Shown here piece after piece: positions 35,790 to 46,194 of a DNA stretch of 64,000 bases. Every line of letters starts with the position of its first letter. Position 1 is the first letter of the stretch. The stretch covers positions 29,904,501-29,968,500 of the forward strand of contig CM060843.1 of the NCBI GenBank assembly GCA_030762175.1, read 5' to 3'. The stretch is from Metallyticus violacea (Eukaryota; Arthropoda; Insecta; Mantodea; Metallyticidae). The translations under genes were made by a program, and so were the position numbers. The notes under the pieces are model-generated. The model worked only from the letters and a program-made list of their open reading frames with translations. It searched no databases and had not been told where the DNA came from.

Positions 35790-36290
35790 TGAGGCGGAAG
35801 AGGAAGCTTTCGGTTCTTGAGCAGTGCTAATGATTGGCTCTTTGTGCCTACACCCCAACGGGGGAACTTCCCGAAGGGGTGGGGAGACTCCGGGCGGCCA
35901 GGATCAATGGGCAGTGACTGCGCGGATGCAGATGGAGTTCTTATCATGTTTCCAGATAGAACACCCCGGCGCTGGTGGAGCCCTACCCCCTGAGTTGTTC
36001 AAGCTCCTCAGAAGGCTCGCCTCCATTCTACGCCGGGGCTGAAAACTTTCCAGAGAGCAAACCACCATCACACCGCGCCAGCCCACCTTGTCCTGGCACT
36101 TTGACCCTGTAATAGAACGAACCGAATGAAATAATATGAAAGGAGACAGCGGAAAATTCGTGGAATGTAAATATTTGCCTAAGTGGCATGGGGAAACTCG
36201 AAATAACCCAAAGTAGGATGGTGGGCCCAAAGGGAATTGAACCAGGGATACCCCGAATTCAAGTCTCAAGCGCTCAGTATTTGAAGTGTC
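35790..36290 (-). mobile_element. SINE family C copy (most complete)
   Basis: On the minus strand the head ends in a B-box-like CTGGTTCAATTCCC near 36240. It is followed by TTTCCCCATGCC, TTTACATTCCACGAATTTTC, TTTCATATTATTTCATTCGG, CAAGGTGGGCTGGCGCGG and TGTGATGGTGGTTTGCTC. The GC-rich 3' half has CGCCGGGGTG and TTCCCCCGTTGGGGTGTAGG. It is the longest of the five C copies and the best guide to the family. The 121-codon minus frame and the 72-codon plus frame are by-products. Confidence 0.8.
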
Positions 36291-36294
36291 ACAA

Positions 36295-36715
36295 GTCTTA
36301 ATGCTTGACTAATTTTTAAGTGTTCTTCCTTAATCTTAAAAAATAACAGCTTTATGGACAGGCGGAGAAGCGATAGCTAACAACGTCATATAATTAGTGT
36401 AGTTAGAATACTCGAGTAAACTCTTAGTGACCAAATGTTTTGCTTATGACAAACAAGCTGGCCTATGGATAGGATTCCTTTGAGTTCTTAGATGTTTTGT
36501 TGCACTTATTCGCTACAGAATAATACCATCCATGAGACGGGGCTTCATTTATTTCACTAATACTTTTGTGGAAAAAGTCAATATACACACTTGGAGGTTA
36601 ACATTTGAGTTGCAGTGTTCTTAGACATTGCCATTTACTCTGGGTTTTTCTTGGAGTGATCTGCATTTTTGCAGTCTTTTTCTAAGTTGATAATAGTAGA
36701 AGGTGTGTAGAAAAA
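36295..36715. other. Spacer, nothing recognised
   Basis: No recognised feature. The 3' terminal part of the neighbouring mariner copy may extend a little into this stretch. Confidence 0.45.
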
Positions 36716-36719
36716 TTTT

Positions 36720-37260
36720 ATTATTTAATTTACCATTTAACTAAAAATGAACTTCATTGCTCAAAGAAAAGAACATCAGTATCTACATATTTTTTTTCAG
36801 GCAGTAATAAGTATGTGATTAAAACATGCTTGGTTTTTGAAGAAGAGGAAAGCTTTAAGCTGTTTCTTGGTTATTGAAAATATTTTCTTCAGAACGCTGT
36901 CAATGCGTTTGAAAAGTACTAGTCGGTGAATACTGTAGACGAGATAATCTTTCTTAGCTGAATTTAGTTAACTTTTGGAGTAATCTTCACATAACTTTGA
37001 TCGGGCATTATCACGAATCAGATTTGGTTCTTTTCTATTGATTGATCCCGGATATTTTTCTTGTAGTTTCTGTTGCACTTTGTCAAATTCTTGACAGAAC
37101 TTCTCTGAAATATTTGTTTCAACAAACTTTTAAACATTGTATGAATTACTCGCCGCAGACCACCATGTATTTGCAGCTCTGGTGCAACTTGGATTTTATT
37201 TCATCAATGATTTGCTGTTGTCATAAAGAACTCACTCTTCATCATAGATTGCAGTATAAT
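36720..37260 (-). pseudogene. mariner transposase remnant, SETMAR/Hsmar-like
   Basis: On the minus strand the frame near 37175-36960 reads TWWSAASNSYNV, stop, KFVETNISEKFCQEFDKVQQK, then LQEKYPGSINRKEPNLIRDNARS. This is the central catalytic part of a mariner transposase of the SETMAR-like kind: the WWS segment, ITxEKYCQQLD, NRKxVxxxQDNARPH. It holds the second catalytic Asp. Past a frameshift come a YSPT-like fragment, then EENIFNNQETA, matching the FNNQEAxxAF segment that follows the third Asp (about 36910-36870). Upstream, SKLHQSCKYMV matches the PKLHQKKVMV segment. Stops and frameshifts make it inactive. The DNA-binding half is missing or unrecognisable. Confidence 0.85.
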
Positions 37261-37261
37261 T

Positions 37262-37525
37262 AAAAAGCTGGCTTTGATTTTTAAAAGCAATGAATGGACG
37301 AATTTCATAACAAAAATGTTTCTAATTCTTACTTAGTTAATTTTTAATACATTTTTCAGGATTTCTCCCTCTTTCTATATCCTGAAACTTAAAGTACAAG
37401 CATGAATAAGTTAACAACTTATAGAACAGTTTGAAGAGTATTTTCTTTAATCATTTTGTTTGACAAGTCATATTTCTCATGTTTCAAATCTTTCAAAGCG
37501 CCCCTTCCTAATATATATCGCACTG
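37262..37525. other. Spacer
   Basis: A+T-rich. The DNA-binding half of the mariner copy would be expected here on the minus strand but is not recognisable. Confidence 0.4.
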
Positions 37526-37530
37526 CTTGA

Positions 37531-37952
37531 GTTCTTCTGTGGCAAGAAGACAAGTGAAGGTGATAAAAATAAATATTCAATATCGAAAGTAACGTTATGC
37601 ACAGAAACAGAGCAATAAGAGTGAGAGAGGGGGAGGGGGATTATTTTAATATGTAAGATTTAATCCCGGTGGTTTAAATCTTACATATTAATTTTACATT
37701 TATTTTACCACCGGGTTTAAATATTACATATTCCTTTTTTCCCTCCCTCCCTCTCACTCTTGTTGCTTGTTTCATCTGTTTCGTGCATAGCGTCATCTTC
37801 GATATTCAATATTTATTTTTATCACCTTCACTTGTTTTCTTGCCACAGAAGTTCGAAATATAGTGATCAATAATCTGTGACCTTTTCTTATTGTTTTATT
37901 TTTTTCTACTTTTCTAGTTATTGTTATTTTAGTTACATTGTTAATAGTGTTA
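37531..37952. repeat. Large foldback element, arms of about 145 bp
   Basis: The arm 37531-37672 is the reverse complement of 37708-37853 at roughly 85 percent by eye. Matching words include GTTCTTCTGTGGCAAGAAG with CTTGCCACAGAAGTTC, and GGTGATAAAAATAAATATTC with its complement. The 35-nt centre has a smaller inverted repeat of its own (ATGTAAGATTTAA with TTTAAATCTTACAT). To the right, GTTACATTGTTAATAGTGTT (37932-37951) is the same 20-mer that follows the 17-kb foldback. The element is probably a non-autonomous DNA transposon or foldback family. It has no coding capacity. Confidence 0.8.
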
Positions 37953-38180
37953 TAGTGTTACATTATTTTTCATTTATATATACAAAGGTGTGTGTGTGTG
38001 CGCGCGGTTTTATGCAGCTTTAAAACTAAACATTATTTTTAATTTTGAAACATTCTAACTATTAGCAACATTTCAAATCACGATATTGTTTTATATTTAG
38101 AGGTATGTACAAATAGCTGCGTATATATGTAATCATATATTATCTTTGAGATCGAAAAGGATACTTAAACACCTGCTGTA

Positions 38181-38197
38181 AATATATATATATATAT

Positions 38198-38229
<32 letters not shown>
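38181..38229. repeat. (TA)n(TG)n microsatellite
   Basis: A short TA run passes into about 15 TG units, giving an artefactual Tyr-Ile/His-Thr frame on the minus strand. Confidence 0.95.
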
Positions 38230-38230
<1 letters not shown>

Positions 38231-38231
<1 letters not shown>

Positions 38232-39150
38232 ATATACACCAATAACTAAGAAGAAAGAACACTCATAGAGAATAAACAACAGTCTTAGCGTTAACATCAA
38301 CAACGAGATGTTCAAAATTAATAGAAAGAAGAAGAAAAAATACTCAAAATACAAAACTTCGCGTGCTTTGTGGATCAGATTTTGTAGCTTTTATTTTTTA
38401 CTGCATATTTGTATGGTTTACATATACAAGGAAGAATTGTTATTTAAGCCAAAATAATTAAACGTGTTAACCTTTTAAATACAATGATAACCTATTCTTT
38501 ATAAGGGACTATTATTGTTAACATATGCTGTAAATTATGTGACAATTACCAGCGTTGTTCACTTATTATTTTATTTATTTGTTTTGAATACATTAATTTT
38601 CAAAGAGTCTTATTGAACACGTTTGGAAACCTTTGGAAATTGCTCATTGCTCATTGCTCTCTCTGGTACACACACTGGAATGTATGTCACGTCACTCAAT
38701 CAATATATTCTAAGGCCTTTCAAAATACTCATTGAATAATATATCGAAATCATAAAAAGTAATATTACAATCCTTCTACCTTATACAGTACTATAATACC
38801 TCGGTAATATGGTTTTGCAGTGACTACGAGTGTAACTCTGACAGAGTAGATCCTTACCAAAGTTGGTAAAATAGTTGGTGAATAAATAAAAGTATTAACA
38901 TAAATACAATTCATTAAAATAAAGCCGAAATAGTAGAAATCTATGACAACACAGTGCATAAAAATGTAGTTCTTAAGAACTGGGTGTAAAACATGAATTT
39001 AAACGAACTGTACTGAAGGAAGGGAGGTCAGTCAGGTCATTACCGAAGCTCATATATTTTTAATATGTGGCATTATCCTAGGCTGCACGGGGGATGTTCA
39101 TAATTGTAACATGTTACTGAAGTATTGACACCAAATAAGCACGACATGAT
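38231..39150. other. Spacer; predicted intron 1 side of the candidate gene
   Basis: No coding segment was recognised. If the exon at 39.16-39.30 kb is real, this is the beginning of its first intron on the minus strand. Confidence 0.4.
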
Positions 39151-39157
39151 AACATAC

Positions 39158-39184
39158 CTGTCCGGGGGTGCTCTCCGTGACCAT
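39158..39184 (-). CDS. Candidate first coding exon of a host gene (nine codons, then splice donor)
   Basis: On the minus strand an ATG at 39184-39182 opens nine codons, MVTESTPGQ. They end exactly at a consensus donor CAG|GTATGT (exon ends 39158, intron starts 39157), giving a phase-0 intron. An in-frame TAA lies 18 bases upstream, so this ATG is the first possible start, and its context (ATAATGG) is acceptable. The upstream leader is CpG-rich, unlike flanking DNA, and has initiator-like sequences. I do not recognise the protein from nine residues and found no second exon; the rest would lie at lower coordinates or beyond the window. The 85-codon minus frame at 39371-39114 is a different frame through the leader. 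A non-coding RNA promoter or chance donor are the alternatives. Confidence 0.5.
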
Positions 39185-39355
39185 TATGATGACCTGTTTC
39201 TGTTAATATTGTCACCTCAGGAGGAAAAAAGATATAGAGAGACAACAGGAACCTGATGACGACGTGTGTTGCTGACCGACCGTATGAGAGACTAGCGACT
39301 GACTGGCGAGGGGGCGCACCTTCTCCGCTCCGACCCTCTAGACCCCGGACTGAGT
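39185..39355 (-). promoter_or_regulatory. Candidate core promoter and 5' UTR
   Basis: This stretch holds about a dozen CpGs in 170-200 bp, in a region otherwise almost free of them. Two arthropod initiator-like TCAGTC words lie on the minus strand, at 39302-39297 and 39353-39348. The first would give a 5' UTR of about 116 nt. No TATA box is placed correctly, and I could not match a downstream promoter element at the standard distance. CpGs continue upstream to about 39440, with a GATGGCGG word near 39480. Confidence 0.4.
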
Positions 39356-39359
39356 TCAG

Positions 39360-40195
39360 CTCTGTTACCAACCCCTTTTCTCATCATATCCCTAACTTCA
39401 AGCTATAGGATACATATCGCGCAGCAGGTGAATTTTAGCGGAGTTTTCACTAATTCATTGATTTCTGCATAAGTGGGAGTGATGGCGGAATACACTAATC
39501 ATAAATTAAAATAAAATTTGTTAAACAAAGTTTACAAAACGTTGTAGGAAAGTCTATATACCTTGTTGTTTAAGATTTTGCCATGAGAAATACACATACA
39601 TATTTTATTTCCTTATGTACTGGATGTTTCGGAGTTGAGGGACTACAATAATTTGATATGACAATGTCAGAGTGTTTTCAGAGGGTAATTTAAGATTTAT
39701 TTAAGCAAAACTCTTCCAAAATTTAAACTTTATAAGAAATCTGCTTTTTGTACTTTTTGGTATTCTCTGAAATATAGTTGTTTGTGTCCTCTCCAACTTA
39801 ATCCGTTGCATGGTTAAAATCGACTACATGACCCATTTGTCTGTGTGCTAGAAGGAACAGTAAGAACGCTATATATTATTAGTACTATATTATAATATGC
39901 TAGGAGATGCATTATGTGACAACACTTTAGGTGCCGCAATGCCTTTTTACTGTATTAAATAGCAAACGATCAACATTGTTAGCGGCGTGAAGTTTATAGC
40001 AGGCTACGCCCTTTACAGCTATGAAATCCCTTTTATAAGCTATCGTTTAATCAATATTTTTCAATCATTTAAGTGCAACTTCGGAATTATCTGGGCCAGC
40101 ACTGCAGTGGGATACCATATGCACTAAAAGTTTAATTTAAACAAGGAAAATAAATGTTCTAATCTGAATAAACCTTATAATAATTTTCAGAAAAA
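39360..40195. other. Upstream flank of candidate promoter, otherwise featureless
   Basis: Scattered CpGs to about 39440 (ATCGCGCAGC), then A+T-rich DNA with no recognised feature. Confidence 0.4.
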
Positions 40196-40197
40196 AG

Positions 40198-41370
40198 TCT
40201 TACATTTGCTTCCTCTACGCTTACAGAAACATCGCTGAACACTTTTATATACCTAAAAGATGAAATCACTTTAGCTTAAGGCTACCAGGAAGGTAAATCT
40301 AGCCAATAATGCAGCAATATACATTTTACAATGTATCTCAGAAAGTTTTAAAGCTATCAATATGAAAAAATTTGGGAGATGTTAAGAAAACTTAACTAAA
40401 GATGCTCTGTAAATTTTAATTCTCTAGTGCATATAAAAGTTTAAACCAAAATAAAATATTTTTAAAAAATCATTTTTCTTACAAACTATTGGTGAAATTG
40501 GAATGACCCCCCCCTTTTTTTTTTTTGCTTAAACTGCAGGCAACATGCTATCCTGGGAACTATAATAATACATCTATGCTAGTTGCTTGAAAATAAATTA
40601 CTTTTCAAATATTGAAAACAAATAAATTAAAAATAGAAATATTTTTCACTTCTTATTGGTATTGATTTTTATTTACGGTGATATTTAAAATCTTCTAATT
40701 ACCATACTTCACATTTGCATACATAATATGTGTGCAAATTTTAACAAGATTTGTCCGGCAAACCTGAGAAAATTGCACATTTATATCAACATTTTTAGTT
40801 ATCGGGAAATAAGATTTATTTTCTGTTTAAAACACTTTTTACGCGCATTAGAGATTTAAAATTTACCGAGCGTCTTTAGTTAAGTATTCTTAGTTTCTCT
40901 GAAAAATTCATATTGATAGGTTTATAAATTTCTGAGATACAGTGCAAAATGTATACTGCTGATTATTTGATAGATTACCTTAAGCTAGTCCTTTGAAACG
41001 ATTCTTTATAAATACAAAAAAATATTAAAATTGCAGTTATTTCAATGTTTTTAACGCCACAGCATGACTTGTGCTAACATAAGTAGCAGTTTTAGTATAA
41101 CCAAGACGCTACCAAGATTTTAATTTGTTGCTATTTAAGAGTGGCGTTTTAATGATAAAATTTAAGAAAAATATTAATTTCTCTTGATTAACGCTTATAG
41201 AAATATTTTGGAACACTTTTATAAGCCTAAAAGATGAAATAGAGTGTTTATGAATGCAATGAAACTGCTAAATTGCAATTATTCCAATGCCTTTTACAAC
41301 ACAACGTTGCTTGTGTTAACATAAATAGCATTTTAAGCATATTCAAGAAGCTACAAAAATGTTAAATTAA
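40198..41370. repeat. Mosaic of inverted and direct repeats
   Basis: A 200-bp arm at 40271-40470 is the reverse complement of 40804-40989 with many substitutions; shared words include AGCTTAAGG, GTATCTCAGAAA, CTATCAATATGAA and CTTAACTAAAGA. A 70-bp unit at 40200-40268 (CGCTTACAGAAAC, GAACACTTTTATA, CCTAAAAGATGAAAT) recurs in direct orientation at 41175-41245. A 100-bp unit at 41025-41125 (CACAGCATGACTTGTGCTAACATAA) recurs at about 41268-41370 as CACAACGTTGCTTGTG and TTAACATAAATAGC. No open frame goes with them. The set looks like the remains of a non-autonomous element with long inverted ends plus internal duplications. Confidence 0.7.
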
Positions 41371-41374
41371 TTTT

Positions 41375-41935
41375 TGCACAAGATTTTATTACGATTACTA
41401 ATATGTGAACGACGTTAACATTAAATTCGACTACTTTAAAAAACAACCAAAAATATATGAACGATTGGCTTTAAGAACAATATAAGCTAAGGAAAATGTC
41501 ATACTTTCACAAATGCAGGTGAAATTAAAAACTTAAGTGTATTTTGACTTTCATTAAAGGTTATGAGAATTGTATCACTAGTAAAAGCCTGCAGAGAAAC
41601 GAGAATGCAAGGCAGTCTTTGTGTGCCAAACAAATGGAAAGTCCTTCTGTAAAGGCACGGTAAATGTGAATTATTCATCAGGTTCATATTTTCTATAAAC
41701 GCGCTTTTCCTTGAAATTATGATACGCACATGCCTTTTATAGTGGCATAAGAGAAGAATATTGCATTCTTGTCTAATTTTCGTGTTAACAACCAGAAAGT
41801 TTATTTTATATTCTTGATGCGAGCATATTCAGAATTTTATAAGAAATTAAAGAAACGTGAATTATGACTCAAATGAAATTAAAATCAACTGAAAGATAGA
41901 ATAGTTCAAGATAGTTCACGAAACAGATGTGAGTA
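41375..41935. other. Spacer, nothing recognised
   Basis: A+T-rich. The 76-codon minus frame at 41499-41729 shows no family motif. Confidence 0.45.
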
Positions 41936-41939
41936 ATGT

Positions 41940-42330
41940 ACGTTGAGAAAACCAAGCTGGAAGGCTCAGAAGGTAATGCCTGGGTTAATATCGGCCATGT
42001 TGATCTTAGATTTTCCATGGTTTCACATGAGCGCTTAGGCGAATGCAGGAATGGGTCTTTTCTTTCCACGAATTCTCCATACCCATTTCACGAACGTGGC
42101 AGGGCGTGTGTATGGCCTGTCTTAAGAAAGGTTGCTTCCCCGGCATCTGTATGGAAGCGGCCCTTCGGTGAGGCTCGAACTCCTTGAAAGCTGTTCTAAT
42201 AGAAAGTCCCGTCTATGTCCATGCCCCACCACCCGGTGTAGCCCTCCCCTCATTCCATCCTTCCATTAGGAGTGTAGGCACAAACAGCCAATCCTCCTCT
42301 GGTTCTAACGTTCCAATTTAGTTCAATGTT
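41940..42330 (+). mobile_element. SINE family C copy, diverged
   Basis: Recognised by TTTCCACGAATTCTCC near 42063, GGCAGGGCG near 42098, GGAAGCGGCCCTTC near 42153 and GAGTGTAGGCACAAACAGCC near 42270, all matching the other C copies. The head is too diverged to delimit. Confidence 0.65.
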
Positions 42331-42331
42331 T

Positions 42332-43190
42332 GAGAAAAGCCAGATGACGATTCAGTAATACAGGAGGATCAGATGAGTTTGGTCTCCTTGAATTCGTGAA
42401 CTGTAATATCAACAATAACGGAGGCAGTTGAGTAATTGCAGCAGAATTGGAAGAGTTTACGAGCAAATAAAGACCGGATTCATCCTATTAAGTTGCAAAT
42501 CTATAGTCGAGCGAAAAGCAGTATAAGGGCTTGTTGAAGCAATTTGGAGAAAATTATTTCAGACAACTGTAGCTGAAAATTGTGAAGCTCTTAATGAGGT
42601 GCCACCCAGAGGCTGCAAACAGATGTAAGGTAACAATTGCGCTCAGCAGTAAGAACCAAAGAATGTGAATGATTATATATTGCAATATTTTATAATAATA
42701 CCTTGCTGAGAGGGCCAGATGTTCCTTATTATTTTAAACTTTTCATTTGAATTTATTTTGTAAGACAAGCTCAAATTCATTATCCGTTACCGCTTCTAGT
42801 TCATTTTAACACGGCTCAGCGATCTTCGGTACAAATTGGAAGAAAAAAAAAATTAAAATCTTATAACAGTAAAAACATGTAACTTCGTGTTGCGTTCTTA
42901 GAGGTATACATAAAATCATAGCATTACATAACTGCTTTACCCTAAAGCTATCTCGTGTTCTAACTCATTGCCATCTCATATGTAAGATTAAATCAGCCAT
43001 TAACGTTCATTGCCTTTGATTACAAGATTCGTTTTAAAAGTCGATAACCGCAACTTTGTGCAACAGCAATCTATAAATTACCATGCTTAGTAAACATGGG
43101 ATACTACATTAACACGAGAACTTAACAGCAGTTAACGCAAAAGCATGCGCTCTTTATCAGATATTTTAAAACGCAGTACTTTCTTATGAT
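42332..43190. other. Spacer, nothing recognised
   Basis: No gene or repeat family recognised. Confidence 0.45.
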
Positions 43191-43194
43191 ATAA

Positions 43195-43430
43195 CTGGCT
43201 TAGTGGTTCCGGGTTCCATTCCCATCCTGTCATGGGGATTTTTCGTTGCTAGGAAGGTTACGCATGGCTACGATGGACTGTTCGGTTAGTATTCAAAGTT
43301 TAAGAGTGTCATAAAATAGTGCCTCTAGTTGTCCCAATCTCAAAGGTCGGCTACGCTCTTGGTAGGCTGGGGAATTCCCTGAAATCCGAGTGGCACGTGT
43401 GGTGACGCTGAAAAAACGAACGACTTGCTA
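43195..43430 (+). mobile_element. Possible tRNA-derived SINE of another family
   Basis: TGGCTTAGTGG (43197) followed by GGGTTCCATTCCC (43209) look like an A-box and a B-box placed too close together, as in a SINE head with an internal deletion. The body (CATGGGGATTTTTCGTTGC, ATCTCAAAGGTCGGCTACGC) is GC-richer than its surroundings. There is only one copy in the window, so family membership is inferred from the head alone. Confidence 0.45.
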
Positions 43431-43431
43431 A

Positions 43432-44955
43432 ATGCTGTTTAGTAAAGTTCGTGTTTTCTCGTTTTGTTAACCAGGAGATTTTAATATCATCACATTTTTA
43501 CTGTAAATAGCTGTTAAATTAATTTGCTCATAATAAAATTACCGAAAGGACAAAACAAGACTGTACTTGCATCTTTTACAAAGAAAGAAAATACTCCCTG
43601 TTCTCCTCATCATCCAACGGAGCACCAGACAGTAGGTGGGTTAATTTCTAAATTATTCCTACTCAGTAATATAGTCAAAGATCATTAAGTTAAAACAGTA
43701 GACGTGGCAACTTTGAATGCTACGATGGAAATTATGATAATACATGACAGACCTGCATGTCTAGTTATCTTTATATTAAATTGTCATCTCTCTGTTATCA
43801 GAGTAAATATAATTACAGTTAGTGTCACACCCTCCCCTTGATACTCGGACAAGATTTCAACTAGGAGGAGTGCGGGGGAAAAAATACATTCACCTTATAA
43901 AATGGAGCTATTGTAAAGACGAAAAATAACAATATAACTTTTAAAAGCATAATCTCCTGAAATATTGTCATATTTAATATATAATAATTCTTTAAATCTT
44001 TGAGAAACTCTAAGGCAAAATATTTAATAACATCTCACATTTAAATAATGAATAAAGACGTTTAGTGCCGCCCTCGAATTATTATAATTTCAATCACATG
44101 GCTTAATTATAAGTTCTCGCTAGCAAAATACAAAAAGGAAACTTTAAGCCAATACTAATTGTAAATTAATAATAAATAATAATATTTTTTCAAACCTCAT
44201 AATATCTGGGTCACTGGGTTGGGCGCTTGGAGAAGGCTTCGGTCCTATCAATTTAGAATGCAAGGCCGAGACTTAGCTATTCAACTCTAAATGCAGAAGC
44301 GGTCTGCTCGTTAAAAAAGGCAGCAACGAGTTCCCGAAAGGTTGCATCATACGATTCTAGAACTTTCTATAACTTTCACATCTAATGAGAAACAAAATCT
44401 TTCTGACGTGAACAAGTATGCAGAGAATGGGGAGGGAGAAGAAAGACATTGGGAACTAAGGAAATATGTGCAATATCAGCACAGATTCCGCTCAATGGTG
44501 TTAGAGCATGCTTTAAGGCATAACCAAGTTTGTTTCTTGTTTACCACTTTTAACTTTGATGACTATATCATTGATACACTGGCACACACTTACGCTTCAT
44601 GTTAGCACGTAACTGACTTCTGGTGCTTAATCCTCAAGTGTTTACCAGCTTCCGCCCAGATGGAATACACTTCAAGCGGACAAGATCTCCGACAAGTTCA
44701 ACCTTCGAGAAGGCACGAAGAAAATATCTGCAACACCTTTTGTCGTCATTTTGCCATCTTCTTCGAAGTAATGACGTCTTGAACTGGGATAAAACAGTTA
44801 CGTCATTTAAGTGTGTTAGATATCCAAGAGTTGCTCACGTGCGGTATCAAGAATATTTCTTCTGGGCGAACTTGTAGACATAACCAAAGTGTCAGTGTTT
44901 ATAATCCCCTTATGTACTATGGGTGTATAAACAGTGAAGTTCAAACTTACAATTA
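43432..44955. other. Spacer with an unexplained more balanced stretch
   Basis: From 44200 to 44880 the composition is more balanced and two adjacent plus frames are open (87 codons at 44342-44605, 84 codons at 44623-44877). I recognise no domain in them or on the minus strand. A decayed element or a non-coding exon are possible; I do not call a gene. Confidence 0.35.
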
Positions 44956-44959
44956 AAAA

Positions 44960-44961
<2 letters not shown>

Positions 44962-44993
<32 letters not shown>
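44962..44993. repeat. (TA)16 microsatellite
   Basis: A pure TA run of 16 units, about 100 bp upstream of the SINE-A copy. Confidence 0.95.
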
Positions 44994-44995
<2 letters not shown>

Positions 44996-45081
44996 TACTT
45001 AACTATTCATTTGGTGTATTTGTCAAGATCTTATAAAAAATATCTTTATGAGAAAAGTTAAATTTGTATACTTTCTTTTTC

Positions 45082-45411
45082 TAAAATATAAAACGTCGGT
45101 CCTGGTAGTGTAGTGGTTACCACACTTGCCTCCTAAACCCAAATCTGGGTTCGAACCCGGCCAAGACCGATGGATTTTTTCGGGTGTAAAAATCCTAAGT
45201 ATGGCTTCCTTCGGAAGGGAAGTAAAGCCGTCGGTCCCGTGTCGTACATTTACGGCACGAAAAAGAACCTCAAGCCTGAAAGAGAGGCCTCTGAGCAAAA
45301 TTTGTCGGTCGTTTCACACCCTGAGTTGAATGGGACGCTGATGACCTGAGATGTTAAAGAGCGTCCATAAATCAATCAATCATCAATAAAAAAAAACATA
45401 AAATATAAAAC
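45082..45411 (+). mobile_element. SINE family A copy with perfect 13-bp target duplication
   Basis: The element (45098 to about 45396) has the head GGTCCTGGTAGTGTAGTGG and the B-box GGGTTCGAACCCGGCC. The body includes CTTCCTTCGGAAGGGAAG and TACGGCACGAAAAAGAACC, and the end is GATGTTAAAGAGCGTCC plus AATCAATCAATCATC and an A9-10 tail. TAAAATATAAAAC occurs at 45082-45094 and 45399-45411. It has few substitutions and a full tail, so it is one of the youngest copies here. Confidence 0.93.
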
Positions 45412-45412
45412 A

Positions 45413-45930
45413 AGATATTTTGGATCATTTATCATTACTTTCTAGTAACCTTGCGATATGTTATATGAACATAGTTCATCTGTCTTCTGAGTCATGAAAT
45501 GTGGTGATCATAATTCTATAATATACAGTAGCGTTTAAATTTGTTAGTCTTGGTCTCCAAAGAGTTTATTTTTGCATATTTCATAGATAGTAGATATTTA
45601 AATAAAGGAGAGGTTAAATTAGTTTTTTTTTTTCTCTCAAATCTCAGAAGTGAAATAACTACAATAACATATTTTGAAAGTCTAATCCTGAGCAGTTATT
45701 AAATTCCTGTCAAGCCATTTATATGATGAAGACTTGCACCTAATGTTCTGTTAATGTGTAATTGAAAATAACTATTCACGGAGCAATCTACTGTCAATAC
45801 AGGTCCTGTGCGAAGGACGAACCTGTAGAACAACAAAGCACCGAGTATATAGAACTGACAAGTGATCATAAAGCTATGATGTATCCCAACTCTTGAACTG
45901 ATCGTGATATACAATAGAGACGGTTGTCCT
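45413..45930. other. Spacer, nothing recognised
   Basis: A+T-rich DNA. No feature recognised. Confidence 0.45.
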
Positions 45931-45934
45931 GAAA

Positions 45935-46190
45935 ATGAAAAATCTTCACGTTAGTAAACAATGCAGTCAGCTGGAAGCTGGTGTGAATCGCGAGCCTCTG
46001 TTGGCGCCCCTGCACTGCACCAGTAGTCGGATATTTTCGGCAGTAATCGGCACCGCAGTATTGAGCGCGAACCCCGCCGACGAGCAAGGCAGGCGGGTGC
46101 GAAAACGAACGGAATCAATACCCCGGGTTTTGGGAAATAGCCATAAAGGCACGGTGATATACGACTTATGGGCTTAAGGGTCGGAGGTCG
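45935..46190. other. CpG-rich block, unassigned
   Basis: A second CpG-rich island (ATCGCGAGCC near 45988, GAGCGCGAACCCCGCCGACG near 46065). A plus frame of 80 codons opens with an ATG at 45935 and ends at 46177; minus frames also exist. I found no donor site, TATA or clear initiator, and no domain. It may be a promoter or a GC-rich repeat with no second copy in the window. Confidence 0.3.
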
Positions 46191-46194
46191 TCCT

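Noticed and set aside
35522..35947. 141-codon minus frame rich in Ser-Ile-His-Pro-Phe
   Set aside because: It is the translation of the TGAA/TGGA array plus part of SINE-C.
44342..44877. Two adjacent plus-strand frames of 87 and 84 codons
   Set aside because: No domain, no splice context, and different frames. Mentioned only as an unexplained stretch.
45098..45170. tRNA gene on the plus strand
   Set aside because: It is the head of SINE-A: repeated six times with the same 3' body and flanked by target duplications.
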